A stretch of DNA of 64,000 bases, from positions 49,487,402 through 49,551,401 of the forward strand of contig OX359249.1 of assembly GCA_947179485.1 (NCBI GenBank). The letters are read 5' to 3'. The notes under the pieces were generated by a model, which saw nothing but the letters and a program-made list of their open reading frames with translations, searched no databases and had not been told where the DNA came from. Origin of the DNA: Allacma fusca (taxonomy: Eukaryota > Arthropoda > Collembola > Symphypleona > Sminthuridae). The position numbers and the translations under genes are program-made. Below, piece by piece: positions 38,371 through 52,008 of this stretch. The first letter of the stretch is position 1; each line of letters opens with the position of its first letter.

Positions 38371-38385
38371 TCTTGAACATTTGTT
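38278..38385 (-). promoter_or_regulatory. Upstream open reading frame overlapping the netrin start
   Basis: On the minus strand an ATG lies ten bases before the netrin ATG, in another frame (context ACAAATGTTC). It reads 30 codons and stops at TAG inside the netrin coding sequence. If the transcript includes this ATG, overlapping translation would lower netrin initiation, with leaky scanning or reinitiation at Met11 needed. A splice acceptor ending TTCAAG just before AATGATGAG would remove it. The reading frame is seen; the regulatory effect is inferred. Confidence 0.35.
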
Positions 38386-39282
38386 GTAAAAATCTTGATC
38401 AAGACAAGTTTTTTTTTCAAATCATCAGTTTCCATAAACCGGATCTTTTTTACACACTTCCAACGATTTATCTCAATCTACGCACCAACTTTTACAGCCT
38501 ACATCTCACCTCTCGTCACATGTACCCAAACATTAACGTCCAATGAAAAATAACTCGCTACATATGCGACACTACTTCAAGTTCCCTGTCCGTCGATACA
38601 CGCTTGACTACACCAAACGAACCAACCGTATTAAAGTTATGCCTTCAATCATCTACTCCCTACAAACTCTTCAAACTGAATACTTCAGATAAAAGTTATA
38701 CAATCCGGATCCAAGCCCATTACGCATCTTCCTCCAACCAGTCCGTGTATTTTTTCAAACGTAGCTATACACACAGTTTCAGTTTATCTTCCAGCACAGT
38801 AATTGAATAACGACGTCACGTTACACTTACAAATCAAATATTTTGTAAATACTGTAGTAGTTATTCCGATAGATGCGGCCGGACCGAGTCATACATGTGT
38901 TCATACACACACACACCTGCAACATCAAAATCATTCTAATAATAATCCAGAACGGTGAAGCATCTCAGAATGACATCATTCAAATCCCCTCAATACATTC
39001 ACTACATAATCATTGGTAAATCAAAAATACCACAACAACCTCCGCTAAACATATACCCAACTCAAATAACTACAGGACACAGGGACATACATACACACCA
39101 ACACCCAACTAACCTCTACAACTCCTCCGACAATACAAAAGCAATGTCAAGATCAACCTAAACCCAGGGTTGGTAGCCCCTATTACCGGCACGATTACCC
39201 ACCTCAAAAACAAACTGTCCCACAGCCGGAAAATTAAAACTGACAATGAGACACGACCACGAGGATTGAAGTATACCTATAC

Positions 39283-39310
39283 CTAGTACTCACCGGTTTG
39301 ATTTGTAAAC
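39283..39310 (-). other. Candidate splice donor of a netrin 5' untranslated exon
   Basis: On the minus strand AAACCG|GTGAGTAC is a near-perfect metazoan 5' splice site, with the last exon base at 39294. It lies about 920 bp upstream of the netrin start codon and in the same orientation, so it could end a non-coding first exon spliced to an acceptor before 38370. No strong polypyrimidine acceptor was evident there. Isolated donor matches occur by chance, so this is tentative. Confidence 0.22.
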
Positions 39311-39708
39311 AATTGAGACAGATCTGGCTTGGATGCCTTCACTTAATACAAGACCACGATTGGGAGCACGTATGTATGTTCAAATGTCAAAAAGAGACTG
39401 AGCGACCTGTCACTGGATTCACACACACACCCACAGACTCACACACAATGACTTGTCGGATTAATTACTAATAATTAATAATTGAACCTCCTCGATCTAA
39501 CTTGAAGAGAGAACGGGATGGATGAAGGTGTTTGTGTTGTTGGAAAAGGCGTATGTAATTTGGGAGCTCGAAAGTTGCTTAGAACACGACACAAAGGAAC
39601 GGTGGCTGAGAGAGTGAGAGGGAAGACACGATCCTGGAAGTTTCTTGTCCGTGATCCTCAGATAGAATGAGAGAGATGAAGTCTTGGAAGGGAGTAATAT
39701 TAACCTGT

Positions 39709-39732
39709 GAGAGAGAGAGAGAGAGAGGAGAG
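39709..39732. repeat. (GA)n microsatellite
   Basis: About ten GA units about 1.3 kb upstream of the netrin start. GA repeats can bind GAGA-type factors in arthropods, but repeats of this type are scattered all over the window. Confidence 0.9.
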
Positions 39733-40418
39733 GATGTGTGGGGCAGAAGAGCAGACCAACGTGTTTTTATTTAGGGAAACTATATAGGATCCTATACAGA
39801 TTGGAGAAAGACGTTTGGAACTTCGAACCGACGATGGAGGAGAGCGGACTTGTGAGAGCGGAGCAAGTAGCTTCAGCGTGCGTACTCAGGAGATTCTGGA
39901 AACAGACTGAAGTCTTGCCCACGGCAACCCACCACTTGCATACCATTCTGTCTCCCAGCACTTCTCCCATATCCCAAATCCCCTTCCACTTTATAATCAA
40001 GTCTGCGTAACTATAAATATATGTATATATTTTATTTTTTATTATTACAATAATTATAAATGTCTTTTTTACCTCCAATGCACACTTCCTCCCAACACAG
40101 AATCTGGACCTATTCCCCGCAATATTCCAGTCTTGTCTCTATACTTATACACTCTCCCCATCCTTTCTATACACTCACTGTCATCCCTCATTGTGTTCTT
40201 CCTGATGGATTGTTTACATTGTAATTGTACTGGAAATAATATTCCGTGGTTCAATCATTTAATCATTAGGAATGGGACAGATCCTCTAAGATTTGTCACT
40301 ACGGAGGACTCAGTGCTCGTGAGACCAGTCTCTGCCGAAGTACTTGCATTGATTTACTTTAATCCAACATCCTTACAATGACGAAATTCACGTTTAAGAA
40401 ACTATATTTCAGCTCTGC

Positions 40419-40447
40419 AAAAAAAAAAAAAGCAAAAAAAAAAAAGA
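40419..40447. repeat. Interrupted poly-A tract
   Basis: Two A runs of about 12 bases separated by GC, followed by GAAAC. It could be the tail of an old retroposed copy, but the upstream 500 bp has no recognisable element and no target-site duplication was found. Confidence 0.6.
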
Positions 40448-43400
40448 AACTACAGTAGATATATGGGTTGACAAGGTAAGGTTCAAGGGATGACATGACA
40501 TGAGGGAATTCACACACAAGTTTTTCCGCGATTAATTGGAAGCCTTCATGGGCAAAATGTCTACGATTGTCAGGGAAGAGACCTAAAATGGAGTATGAAG
40601 CTGGACAGGGACAAAGTTACCCAAAGAACATTATAGGCCAAAGGTTACTGTTCCTGTGGGTTGTACATTGGACACCTGATCTTGGGAGTTTAATTTTTTT
40701 GGGATGTCTGTTGTGCTTTGTTGTGGTTCACTGTGTGGACTCCCACCTTCCATGTATTTTGTCAGGTTATTCCTTTTGTTGTTGTTTTGCTATTCTCTAT
40801 CCTTATTTGATCTCTGTTTTATTGGCCCAGATCTCCTGATTGGAGCTGCTTTGTGGCTGCATGGGAATGACAATGCTAAATTTTGGGAGTAAATATTTAT
40901 CAGGTTGATGGTATCGCGGAGCCGCTACCCTTGGATTTATAGTTTCTGGATCGTTGTCTATCATAATTTTCCTGGGTTTTGTAATTTTTTATTGTGTTGC
41001 TGTGTTTACAAAAGAAGCTTTTTAGCCTAGTTTTGGTACTTTTGGGCACCAGAAAATACTAGTATTTCAACTACACTGGTAGTGTGACCAGTGTGGTCTG
41101 CAGTACTCTGAGTCAACAATTACTGGGAAACAAACAGAGCTGTGACTTTGAATTTGTAGCACATATTTCCAAGCGTTTCACATAGAAGTTTTTCTTTATT
41201 CTCGGAGCTAAATTCTTGTCTACAGGGTATGTTGTTCGGAGGGAATTGTTTTTGAAGGATCTGTGTAGATACTTGTAGGAAATTTAATTTGAAGAAGTAC
41301 TGTCGAAATAGCATTTGAAAGTACACACCGGCTCAGTTGCATCATAATTCTTTACTCCGATGACAAGTCATTCCTTCCTGTAATGGTATCTATAACTGTT
41401 CCGTAGGTATGCATCAAAAGCATTCGGCTAAATATTAATGAGAATGAGATCCCAGATGTTAGAATCCGTTGGAAGACGGGACTACATATATATCAGTAAC
41501 TGCATGTAGAGACATTCGACCTTCCTGTGTAACAATAAGATGTTATGACAGATATGTACCCAAAAGTGGGAATAAAATCTTTGCGGATGTTCACTCTATA
41601 GTCATCAGTATTTGTTCACCATGGGAGCAGACACAGTCCACCGAGGATCTCAGAAAGGAAAGACGACACAAGACGAATTTTTCTACGCTGAGGGACAGAA
41701 GAAAGGAGTAAAAGTTTTTGTGACTCGGTTATAAACGTAAAAGTAGGGCGAAATGAGTCCGAGTAATGGAGGATGTGAAGGCATTAAGGAAAGGTTCAAT
41801 TCATCCAAGAATCGAAAGGGAAATTAACCACCGACCGTAACCGGTCTCATGTATCTTCTGCCTGCATTTCGCAATTTAATTTCATCAACTATAAGCTCAA
41901 GCTCCCTATCATATATGATATTGATTTTCTAGGATGTCACCTGACTATTGTTATAATTATTAAGGTGAGATCATTTAACGAGGTGTATATTAAATGGTGC
42001 CTAGTTAAACTCGAGCTCCCATGATAAAATTGCTGGCTTTGTTTTGCTACCAAAATTGTCATTTGAGTGTTTTTCGTTGTTTACACTCCTTGATTTTTTT
42101 AACGTTTACGGTATACGGTTGCTCATTTTAGTACATAATTATGAGAATAAGATAAATAATTTCCTTTTGGTAATATTTGTATTGACATACATAGAGGCGG
42201 AGTATGCAATGGGACTCAAACTCCATGTCTCGTAAATACTTTGACTGCAAAACAAGAAATTATAGGTTGAAGTAACAGCTTGCATTAAATTGACTAATGT
42301 ACATATGTATGTAATGTGTATTAGCCGGACGATTCTTATTTTACAATTCAGCCGCTTTATATGCATACGCAGAAGTCAAGCGTCAAAGTGTGTACATGTT
42401 AATAATTGCCACAGCATGCATTCCCAGCAGAAAATGCATAGTGCTTGAATTTAAAACTTTGAAATTAGGTATTTACTTCCAGTGGATACATAAATGGTGA
42501 TACTGTAATAAATTACAAAGGGAACGAGAAATGGAATATTTATATTCACAATGTTTCCTAGTAGTCTTACAGTGCGGGTACATATCGTGGTGTAGTGTGA
42601 GTTTGAGTAAACTTCCGAGTTTGAGCGTGGTGTGTATCTAGGCAGGAGTTTTCCAGGAGCTTAAACCATGTTTTTGCCTGATGACTAAACGTGGATTTTG
42701 GGACTCGTTCTTCCTGTGTTCACCATCAGTATAATGAGCATAAGTCTTGGGTAACCCATGCACATGAATACAGCCCGAATCCGGGATGAAAAGGACACAT
42801 GGAAGAGATGGTAATGCTTGTTGCTGATGTGCTTCGCGTATTTATTACGTTTACATCCCCCCGGCTTGATCCTCCAGAAAATAAGTTACTTTAATCACGT
42901 ATCCCCTCAACTAAAGTGTCTATGAATGAACCATGTCGAATAGGAAAAGTAGGCTGATCAATTATATTATTCCCCGAGTTTGTAAGAATATGATGTATTG
43001 CATGATTATGTTACCGAAAGCTATGATCCGTCCGGCAGTCCTTGTAAACAGTATTACTGTCGTATATTTCCTCCTGTTTTCATACTTTGACTAGTCTGAA
43101 AAATGCTTTATGCACTTATGATGTCTTTCCTACATGATGTAGACTACACATCACACTGCCGAGATACGCCTGGGTTCTCCAATAAGGCTCGCTCCGTCTG
43201 ACACAACACCACCACTGCCAATGAATACCAAGGTAATTTCAAGCTATTCAAAACTAAAAGCGAACATAATCCCTCAGTATATCAGCCATGATGTGATATT
43301 ATACAGTTGATCTCCTAACAAATCACGGTGATTCCCGTACTACCTTATCCCAGTGAAGACCCTACACGTTAGACCCCAGAATAAGCCACTTTAGAACTCA

Positions 43401-43471
43401 TTGCATAAACGAATGCCAAGTTTTCGCAAAGCTTTCCCTCTCAATCCTCGATACTTCTCTTCAGTATTACT

Positions 43472-43473
<2 letters not shown>

Positions 43474-43522
<49 letters not shown>
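43474..43522. repeat. (AG)n microsatellite
   Basis: About 24 uninterrupted AG units, the longest GA tract in the window. Confidence 0.97.
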
Positions 43523-43524
<2 letters not shown>

Positions 43525-46500
43525 CTTGGACAGCCTTACATCTATTGAATTATGTGGCTTCACTTATTCCAAAGTGTCCCGGATATTTATCTAGAGACAG
43601 AAGACACATCAGCTGTCCATAAATATCTACCACTCAAAATCTTCCAGTAATTATTATAACTCGGATATATTGTAATAATAAAGGATTTTCCGACCCAACC
43701 AAAAATCTATGAGAGGTAGGATGAAAATCGGCAGAAAATTGGATAGCTCTTGCTTTCATTAAGATTTGTTTTTAGAACCGTATAGTAATTATTGCTGTTC
43801 CTAGTACGTAGTAGGGAACTCAATTATACTGTTGTAGAAAATATAAGTAGATACTACTGTAGTGTTGTCGAACCTCGTAGTAATTATTCTACGAATTTTA
43901 ATTGACGTACATACATTTTGGAGTAATTTGTAGGGGAAACATGTAAATGTAATGTACGTAAACATTCTCAAGGCAGATTCCAGAATAGTGTATTAGGATG
44001 AAGTAAGGGGAAATAAGATGTAGTGCGCTTAAATGTGTAATCCACAACAGTAGTGTATGAGGACTTGAACTTAATTGTTACTCCATAATGCATAAGGCCT
44101 GCCTTGAGTAAGATATGATGAGGGAATATTTGGAACCAGGCATCTCTACAGAGACTTTTGAAACATTCACTTATTGCTGGATAGCTCGGGGCTATAAATC
44201 TTGAATCTTCTGGCTGGATTGTAGATAGAAATAATTTGATTTGAATGCATGGGGCACAGTGAAACGTATGGAAGAGAGATGACTGCAGGAGTTACAGCAG
44301 CGAAAAAAGTCACTAAACTGAGGGCTGGCTGTGGATACGACTGACTCGAGCTGGAAACTGAAAAGTTCTACATTACAGAGACGAAACAAGAAAAGGAAGA
44401 GAGAAGAATACGGGGGATCCCTGGATGCAGCACAGAATAATAGCTAGGAGGGCTCAATTTTATTTTCAATTCATGTTCAATTGAGGAAAGTGGAGGTGTA
44501 GGAAACCCACAGAGAATTGAATGTACGCTTCGAAACCTTTTTCTTCCAAACCATTGAGTATTCAGACGAGAAGTCTGCTGATCCGACTTGTGAAATCTGA
44601 AGTGACAGCCGGTTCCTTGTCCTAAACGGCGTGTACGTCCTTTCCCATATGTAAGTATGTACGGCCCGATCCTATCTAAACATTATTCGATATTCTTATT
44701 TCTTCTCGTCGTTTTTCTTACCATGCGATAACCATCCATACGAGAGAGCCAACCATCATCCAAAATCCGCAATATTCATCCATGAACTATTTTACATTGT
44801 GTACTTGAAACTCTCCGTAGGAAACAAACATACCATAAGTACCAGGCAGGACTCAGTGCATTTACAACCCTACCCATTTATACTGTGTAGTACATATAAT
44901 GTCAGTACTTTTTTGCATATATAGATATATACATAGATACAAACACACACACACATACACAAGGAAGAGTTGAAAGTCACATGAACCGAAATGGTACGGC
45001 GGGTACAAATGGGGAAAAGCGAATACCTTTTAAAATACGCCTTCCCATCACCCTCACCTATAACATGATTCGCTTCCCTGTTTTACTTTACTAGTGTATA
45101 TATATGTATATAGGTACACATCGGAATTCTATCTACTCCTTTTACGATTAGAGTACAGAACAGAAAACTTCCTCGTCAACTTTTCCTGACTTTGTAATCC
45201 AGCCCGTTGTTCAAAATTTCTTAAGCATTTTACCACCTTTAATCCCCCACCCGAACAATTTCCTACTATTCAGGAGTAAGTAAAATTTTAAATGTAGGAC
45301 ACTGCAGATGCCATTTCGTAGATTAGAATTTTCTCTTGTATCTCTTTCGTTCGATGCCCTTGTGGTACTGATTGTGAGTCTGGAAATGCAATATATCTGG
45401 AGCATCTCATGTCGGTCTTGGTGTACCTTGAAAACTTGTAGACATTTCTTAAATTCTTCCAACCCACTGCGCTTGCCAAGTGCCATGATTATGATCCCAG
45501 TCTGGACTCTTTGTCAGAATAAATACTGGGATGATGAAGAGCTTTATTCAATTACTGGAACTTCCTGAGCTCCAAGGGTCACCTCATCTATCCACATTGC
45601 TCTATCACTCCTACTTCTCTTGCCCCTTGAGAGAAGAGCGTCTCATAAACCAGGCTTTGAACAGTTCAATTTAAAATTCACTTTGTAAATAGAAGACAAT
45701 TTTGAGGCGGTGTTGTTGGAAAACTTGAATTGTGCATCCTTGATTCTTTTCGACATTACGCAATAAAATATGCATCTTCGAGCGCTGGAGGTCCACCCAG
45801 CCCTGACAATGGGATTTGGAATTCTCAAAGTTATAATGAAATCCCTTGAAAATGAAATCAGTAGCAAACTAGATAAAGACTCCATAAATTTTATTGAGAC
45901 TGGAACCACTACGGCAGATACATCCTTAAACAAGTCGTTTTTGATATGTTCCTCCAAGCAGACGATGCATGTATGTATGCTTGTACCAGCTTCAGCAGTA
46001 CGTTTCTGTAGGCGTACATACGCACATGTACTGTGTGACCTGTGAATGACGGCCATCCCCGGAGATTTTACTGCATTTGTTTACTACACAGGCAAAGAAC
46101 TTTATGTACATATTCCGTATGTGAGAATAATTGGTCGGACAGAGTATCCATGGAGATTGTCCCTTTCATTTAAAAGTAACATGCCCAGTGCTCCTTCCTC
46201 CTTGTGTTTGTTGTGTATGAGCGTTGTCGAAATATATTTATGCACAAAAGGCTTTGCTGTTTTTAAAACTACTGAGTATGGACTATGCATGTAAATCTAT
46301 ACAAGGTAATAATGGAGCTACCTGAACGAAATTGTTGAATGGGGACGCTTTTGCCTCCAAGTCTCTCATTCATTCAGTTTATTTGATGGAGAGAAAAGTA
46401 TAACCTTCGCCTTGCCATTCACAGGATTCCAGGGCAATACAATAGGTTTGGGTTCATTCCAACGATCAGCCAAATCGTTCATCCTCCCACGCTTACGCTC

Positions 46501-49500
46501 ACCAACATCCTCATTGTATGTTTGCAGATGATACAGATACGACTAATCCCTACTGTTACTTCTTGTAACTTTACAATATAATGGTCTTTGTTCAATTGCC
46601 CGTGTTATCGCACCTTTGCCCACATTACTGCCTTTGAGCTTGTTTTCCCTCGGAGTCTGTCTCATGTTTGAGAGAGAGAGACAGCTCAAACTTTAGACAG
46701 TACATAATATTAAGGAATTCTACGTTAAATTATATTATTGGTCAAATCATCGATTTTTCTTATGTATGCAGACGGTCCCTATTATGTACTTCGACCTCGC
46801 TGGGCCGAGTTATCATCATAAAATCTGACGATAATCTTCCTAAAGCAACTTTTGTCATTGTCGGTGTGGCTTTCCAAACAATTTGACCGTCTGGCATCCT
46901 CCTCACCCATGCTTCTGTCAGAGGAGGTATTCCATTCATTCAGCTCCGGGATGTGCCGGTATCAAAGGAATCCTACCTCATTCACAGCCCAACCAGTTAC
47001 ACCAAAACATTACATTTATAGTGGTTGGAACGTTTTCCGCTCTTTCAGATGTGTAAAAACTTTACGTAATAATTATTTTGTAGGATTAAAATCCTGCACC
47101 AATGTGACTCGGTAACTTCTAGCAATTGAAACCTTGAGACTTTGTCCATTGTAGTAGTCATTAATTCGACTACTGAATGAATTACCAATAAAACTAAGGA
47201 CTTATTTTCTGTAGGAACATGCTTATTTCACAATCAGTCATTCATTCACAGGTTAGGAACAAAATACTCACTTTAGAATTTTCCTTGTGTTAAACCATTC
47301 TCAAGTAACGCAAGAGGGGCAGACAGAGGGGGCTATATTGATGTAAGCTACCAATCGCAGAGAGTCAGTTCTACAATTCGGTTCTACTAACCCAACAGCG
47401 ATTAGAAGACAAGTTGATGCAATATCAATTTAGGATGTATTCCAAAAATTAAGGAGCAATAGGACGATTTCATGGGTGATTATTCACGGTGTAATTGTCG
47501 ACGACGATGACAGTTCCAGAATGAAAGCATTTTCTATTTCACATGTCATCCGTTAGGGCTTTGTAAATGTTTCGTCGTGCTCAACGAAAACCACTTTGGT
47601 GCTTCAACACCAGATAATGTATACGTTCTGGAAAATATTATGGAGTGGGAAGAAGTAAGATTTGTTAAGAAAGCCAACACTTAAAAAACGAATTGACAAG
47701 AGACGAGAATAAAATTAGTACTCTTGGAATCGGGTGAATACAAGTACGAATTTTTTAGGATTCAAGCTTGGACCATTTAGACTTGGAGTGCATTTGGCTC
47801 AAAATGCGTGTTAATGAAAGTTATTTGTAGCTGGTCTTGTTACAGAAGTACAAGGGTTACTTCCCAAAGGTTCCAGGCGTCACATCCGAGAGGTGGTGAA
47901 TATCGCCAAATGTGCCTCGAGTGTCATATCGCCTGAAGATCATAATCCCTAATAGTAAGGATGGATTTGATTGAAAACAAATATTCCACAACCTGTCGAA
48001 AAAAAGTTCCAGATTGTCTAAAATTTACTTCATTGTCGTGTTCAAATTTGAGTTCACAGGATTCAGAATCGTGTGTTTTTGGGGAGCTATTTGATCGGGT
48101 CTCTACATTGAGAATTACGGACGGGGAAGCAAATGACACGGAATGTTTTGAATTATTTTAAAAGACTGACGTCAAACCCACGGTTCTTGCTTTACATAAT
48201 GACCCTTGTATGTTGGGATGCTGTGGCCCCAATTCTTGAGTTGCAAGGTTGATAATTATTTGATGACAATTAATGCCAGTGAAATGAAGCCATGGTTGGC
48301 TAATTGTAAGTTTGAACTTTGCAGGTGTTGCACTAATTGTGAGTCCTTTAACGTCACAGTAATTATTATATTAATTTTTGAAATTTTAATATTCAATTGC
48401 ATTAATATGTAATTACGATTTGTGGAAGACATTTGATTATGAAAAATGCAAGAGCAGTCCCACATGACTTCTTAGAATGTACAAATGCATTGCGCAAATG
48501 TATGTTATAGAATCTTACAGTTAGCAATTTTGTTTTTATTATTGAAAATCCCTGCTTTTACTTAACCGTTTCCCATCAAAAACATTTTAAATTGAAAATA
48601 AGAATACATATTACGCTGTAGAAGAAAAAATGTACGTGAGTTTAGTACTCCTTTATAAGATGCTGTAAAATATATATGCATATCCCAGAGTACCTTTTTA
48701 TACATGAAGAAATTATATTAAGTATAATTTGGAAATGCTTCAAGGAAAAATTGAAGATACTGCGTGGTTTGGGTAGCTTCCTTTTCATTCTTTGAGTGCA
48801 TATACCTTGATTGTCAGATAATTCACAGATGTAAGTTGTCCATCCTCAAACCGTGAGGGCTACTTCTGCTTCTGTATAATGTACGAAAACTATGCTTATA
48901 ATGAATATACGTCCAGGATCTCTCAAAATATTTGTCTCCCTCCCTAGCCCATAGAAGGGGTAGCAGTAAAAAATATATTTAATTTTCCTATTGCGTAGGA
49001 ACTTATCTTCTAGATTTTTCAAAACATCTTCATCCCTAGCTCAAAAACTCTGGATACAGTTTTCAAGAAAGTGGACTGTGGTTTTTAATTTTGTATTCAA
49101 ATTAAAAATAATTGACACTTGTTCGATACAAATTTAAAAAGCTTTCAAATGAGCAGAGAGATCCCAACGTTGAATAGTTTAGACACGGGCCACGACAGAT
49201 TACAGCCAGATAATAATTTGCCACAAAATGAAAGTTAAACTTAACTTCATGAATTGAAAATTATAAAATTGAATAAATTTAAATGTCAGTTCAAAATTGC
49301 AGTCTCAGGATCAAAGAATGTGATGTAACATTGAAATAACGAAATAATATTTATTTTTATTTCCGCTCTTTAAAACAATCCATAATATTTGCTTAACATT
49401 CTTAGGTCCCCATTTTTGAATTAGAAAGACATCAGCCTCAAATGAAAGCCCAGGAAATTTGTTACAATAATTGTAGCGCCCTGAAATATTTTTAAAAAGC

Positions 49501-51699
49501 CAGGCATTTGTATTGCAAGGTCAGAAATTCTTTTTATCCCGCAACTGTGTCTATTTCGTTCCTGAAGATATAAATTCCCCCAAACTTGCTCCCTGTTCTT
49601 AAGGGTCAGGTCCAGAATTCTCAACGCAGAGACCTGTGTGATAGCCTCCTGGAATACTCATTAATAATTTCATAGAAACTAGTTTACAAAATATTTGTGA
49701 AACAAATTTTTGATTGAAATAAACAACTGCTGGATGCAAAATCCGTACAAAAATGCCGGTTTTGGATCATGTCTGTGAATTCTGAGACCGAAAAACTGAC
49801 TGAGGTAAATGAAACCAGCATAATAAATCTGGGAAAGAATTTCCTACAAACTGGGGTAAGTATTTTAAGAGCTACTCTCTTTTTTGGGCAAAGGGGAGAA
49901 AAAGGATATGAAACACTCTGTACATACACTAAGCATATGAAAGGCGTGAAAGCAAAGAGGTTACAAGTTTAATACGTTTTGAGATGTAGTCCCTCTTGTA
50001 ATCTCTTGCATTGTAATACAATCTCTATGAAACCTAGGTATAAATTTATGGAATGTTGGAAAGGTGAGCATGTAATGAATCCTAACCTGGGTACTCTTCT
50101 TCGAGAAGAACAACTCCATACTCAACATGAAAAATTAAGTTTGTGAAAATATTAGGTCAAGTCACGACAATCTTCCTTTCCGTAAGTATCTTCAGAATAA
50201 TACAACTTTTAAAGACCTACCTGCAGCAATTGCCAGGGATTTATTTTCCACCGAATTTCTTGGGAAGGAAATAAACAAAGTTTTTCAGGAGTCAATCTCA
50301 ACCAATGTAATTTTAAACTTTGAAGAAGTTTAGGATATAAACAGGTGGTTCAACTCAACCCAGCAACTTACTCCGCAACCCTCGCAAAATACTGTATTTA
50401 CTAAAACTTGCAAATTCTTTGCTTCACCAATATTATAAACATTTTAACACAATTGAATCGAAAGTTTTTTTTAGCCTGTACGGTCCCCAGAAAGGATGAC
50501 ACTGCCAGTGAGGTAAATGATATGCCTTAATAAAACTACGAATAGTTAATTTTGTCAAATGCTGTGGTTACACGGCAGTCATGAATAAATGTTCGGGTTA
50601 GGAGTGCATGAGAAATTAATCGGATTTACTTAACGAGACGTCTGAGCTGGATGAAATGAATTATGACAACATTGTTTGATACAAAGCACGTGTAATATAT
50701 CGGGAAGTATCCGTCCTCATATTAGTTGATGCTAGGTTGGTCCTTAGTTGGGGCGATTTTTCACTTCCAATCGTAGCCAGTTTTAGAAGTTTAAAGTTTG
50801 GGAACTTCTTTGCCATCACCCGTCAGTCGCCGACGGCGTAGGGTAAACTTAAATCCAAGAACTTAACTATTATGGAAATAAAGCCTGCAAGTAAGTTTTT
50901 GACAGATTTGAGCTTTAAAAAGTTTCCCACTCTATATTACCCTACAGAATTAAGTTCCGAGAGATATATATACGGAACAACTCTCTAGCTCCTATCTTCA
51001 CACATGGTGAAACTTGTAGAGCAATTTATTCTCAAACAAAGGCGCTCTGAGCGAATTCTACTTGTTTTGGTTTAACCAAATCATAAAAGATATGAGCATA
51101 CAGAAAAACAAGAGTGAGCAGTGTTTGGTGTAAGGCTCTCTTCCAGGGTTGTAAAATCCAACTAACACCGTCCAACGCTTCTCATTTCGAAAGACGGATT
51201 TTTCATATTGTTTGAATGAAATGGGGATCATTCAAGGATAATTACATTAGATGGGTGGTAATTAAATAGTATTTTTCCACCACATTATTCAATCAAGAAA
51301 TGAAGGGAAACTGTGACAAAAAAAAGGATAATTTTCATCAAATAGGAGCCGAAAGTGTTACTAGACGAGACTCCAGACTTTCTCCAACAAAGAGACGGAG
51401 TGATGCTGGGTCTTCTCAAATTGGAAGGTAGTTGCTGGCGAAAACGCCTTGTTCAAACTGTGCTGACGGGCAGTGTCACTTTTACAAAGAAAAAAGCGTG
51501 AAATATTTATGATGTGTCTGAGCAGCATGTATTTACCGCTCCTCGCACGATCTGACATACGCTATTTAACCATGTTTTCTCAGATGATTGTTTTACATGT
51601 GGGCGGTGTGGGCTTGTGCCTTATTTCCATCCAACAGCATTTTCTTTGAACCGCGTGAACGCTTCATTCCGCGTCTCCTCTCATAGTCACTGGCTCCTC

Positions 51700-51724
51700 A
51701 AAAAAAAAAAAAGAAAAAAAAAAG
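51700..51724. repeat. Interrupted poly-A tract
   Basis: Two A runs separated by one G, similar to the tract at 40419. No retroposon body was identified upstream. Confidence 0.6.
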
Positions 51725-51986
51725 ATAGCTAATTCTTTTGATTCCTTTGTCCAATCTTTTTATGTCAGCATCCAGCCGTTTGTCTTCGATGCAACAATTT
51801 ACGCCTTTTTTTACAAAACAACTGTTCCTTGACGTCCAAGCCACTTACTACATAGGGTTCCTGAATGAGAAAGAAATTATTATATTGTAAATTGCACACG
51901 TCCAGACTGTTAAATACAATTGTGGGAATGACATGTATAGCTACACACTCCAGAACTGCCAAGTTAGCAACTTTACCCTGCATGCA

Positions 51987-52008
51987 TACACACACACACA
52001 CACACACT
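51987..52008. repeat. (AC)n microsatellite
   Basis: About ten AC units; explains the Val-Cys run in the 130-codon minus-strand frame across it. Confidence 0.94.

Noticed and set aside
40419..40447. Poly-A tract as a retroposon tail
   Set aside because: No element body or flanking duplication could be recognised upstream, so it was listed only as a repeat.
45643..46056. RING-finger-like string TCIVCLEEH in the 137-codon minus frame
   Set aside because: Only the first CxxC fits; the later cysteine/histidine ligands of a RING domain are absent.
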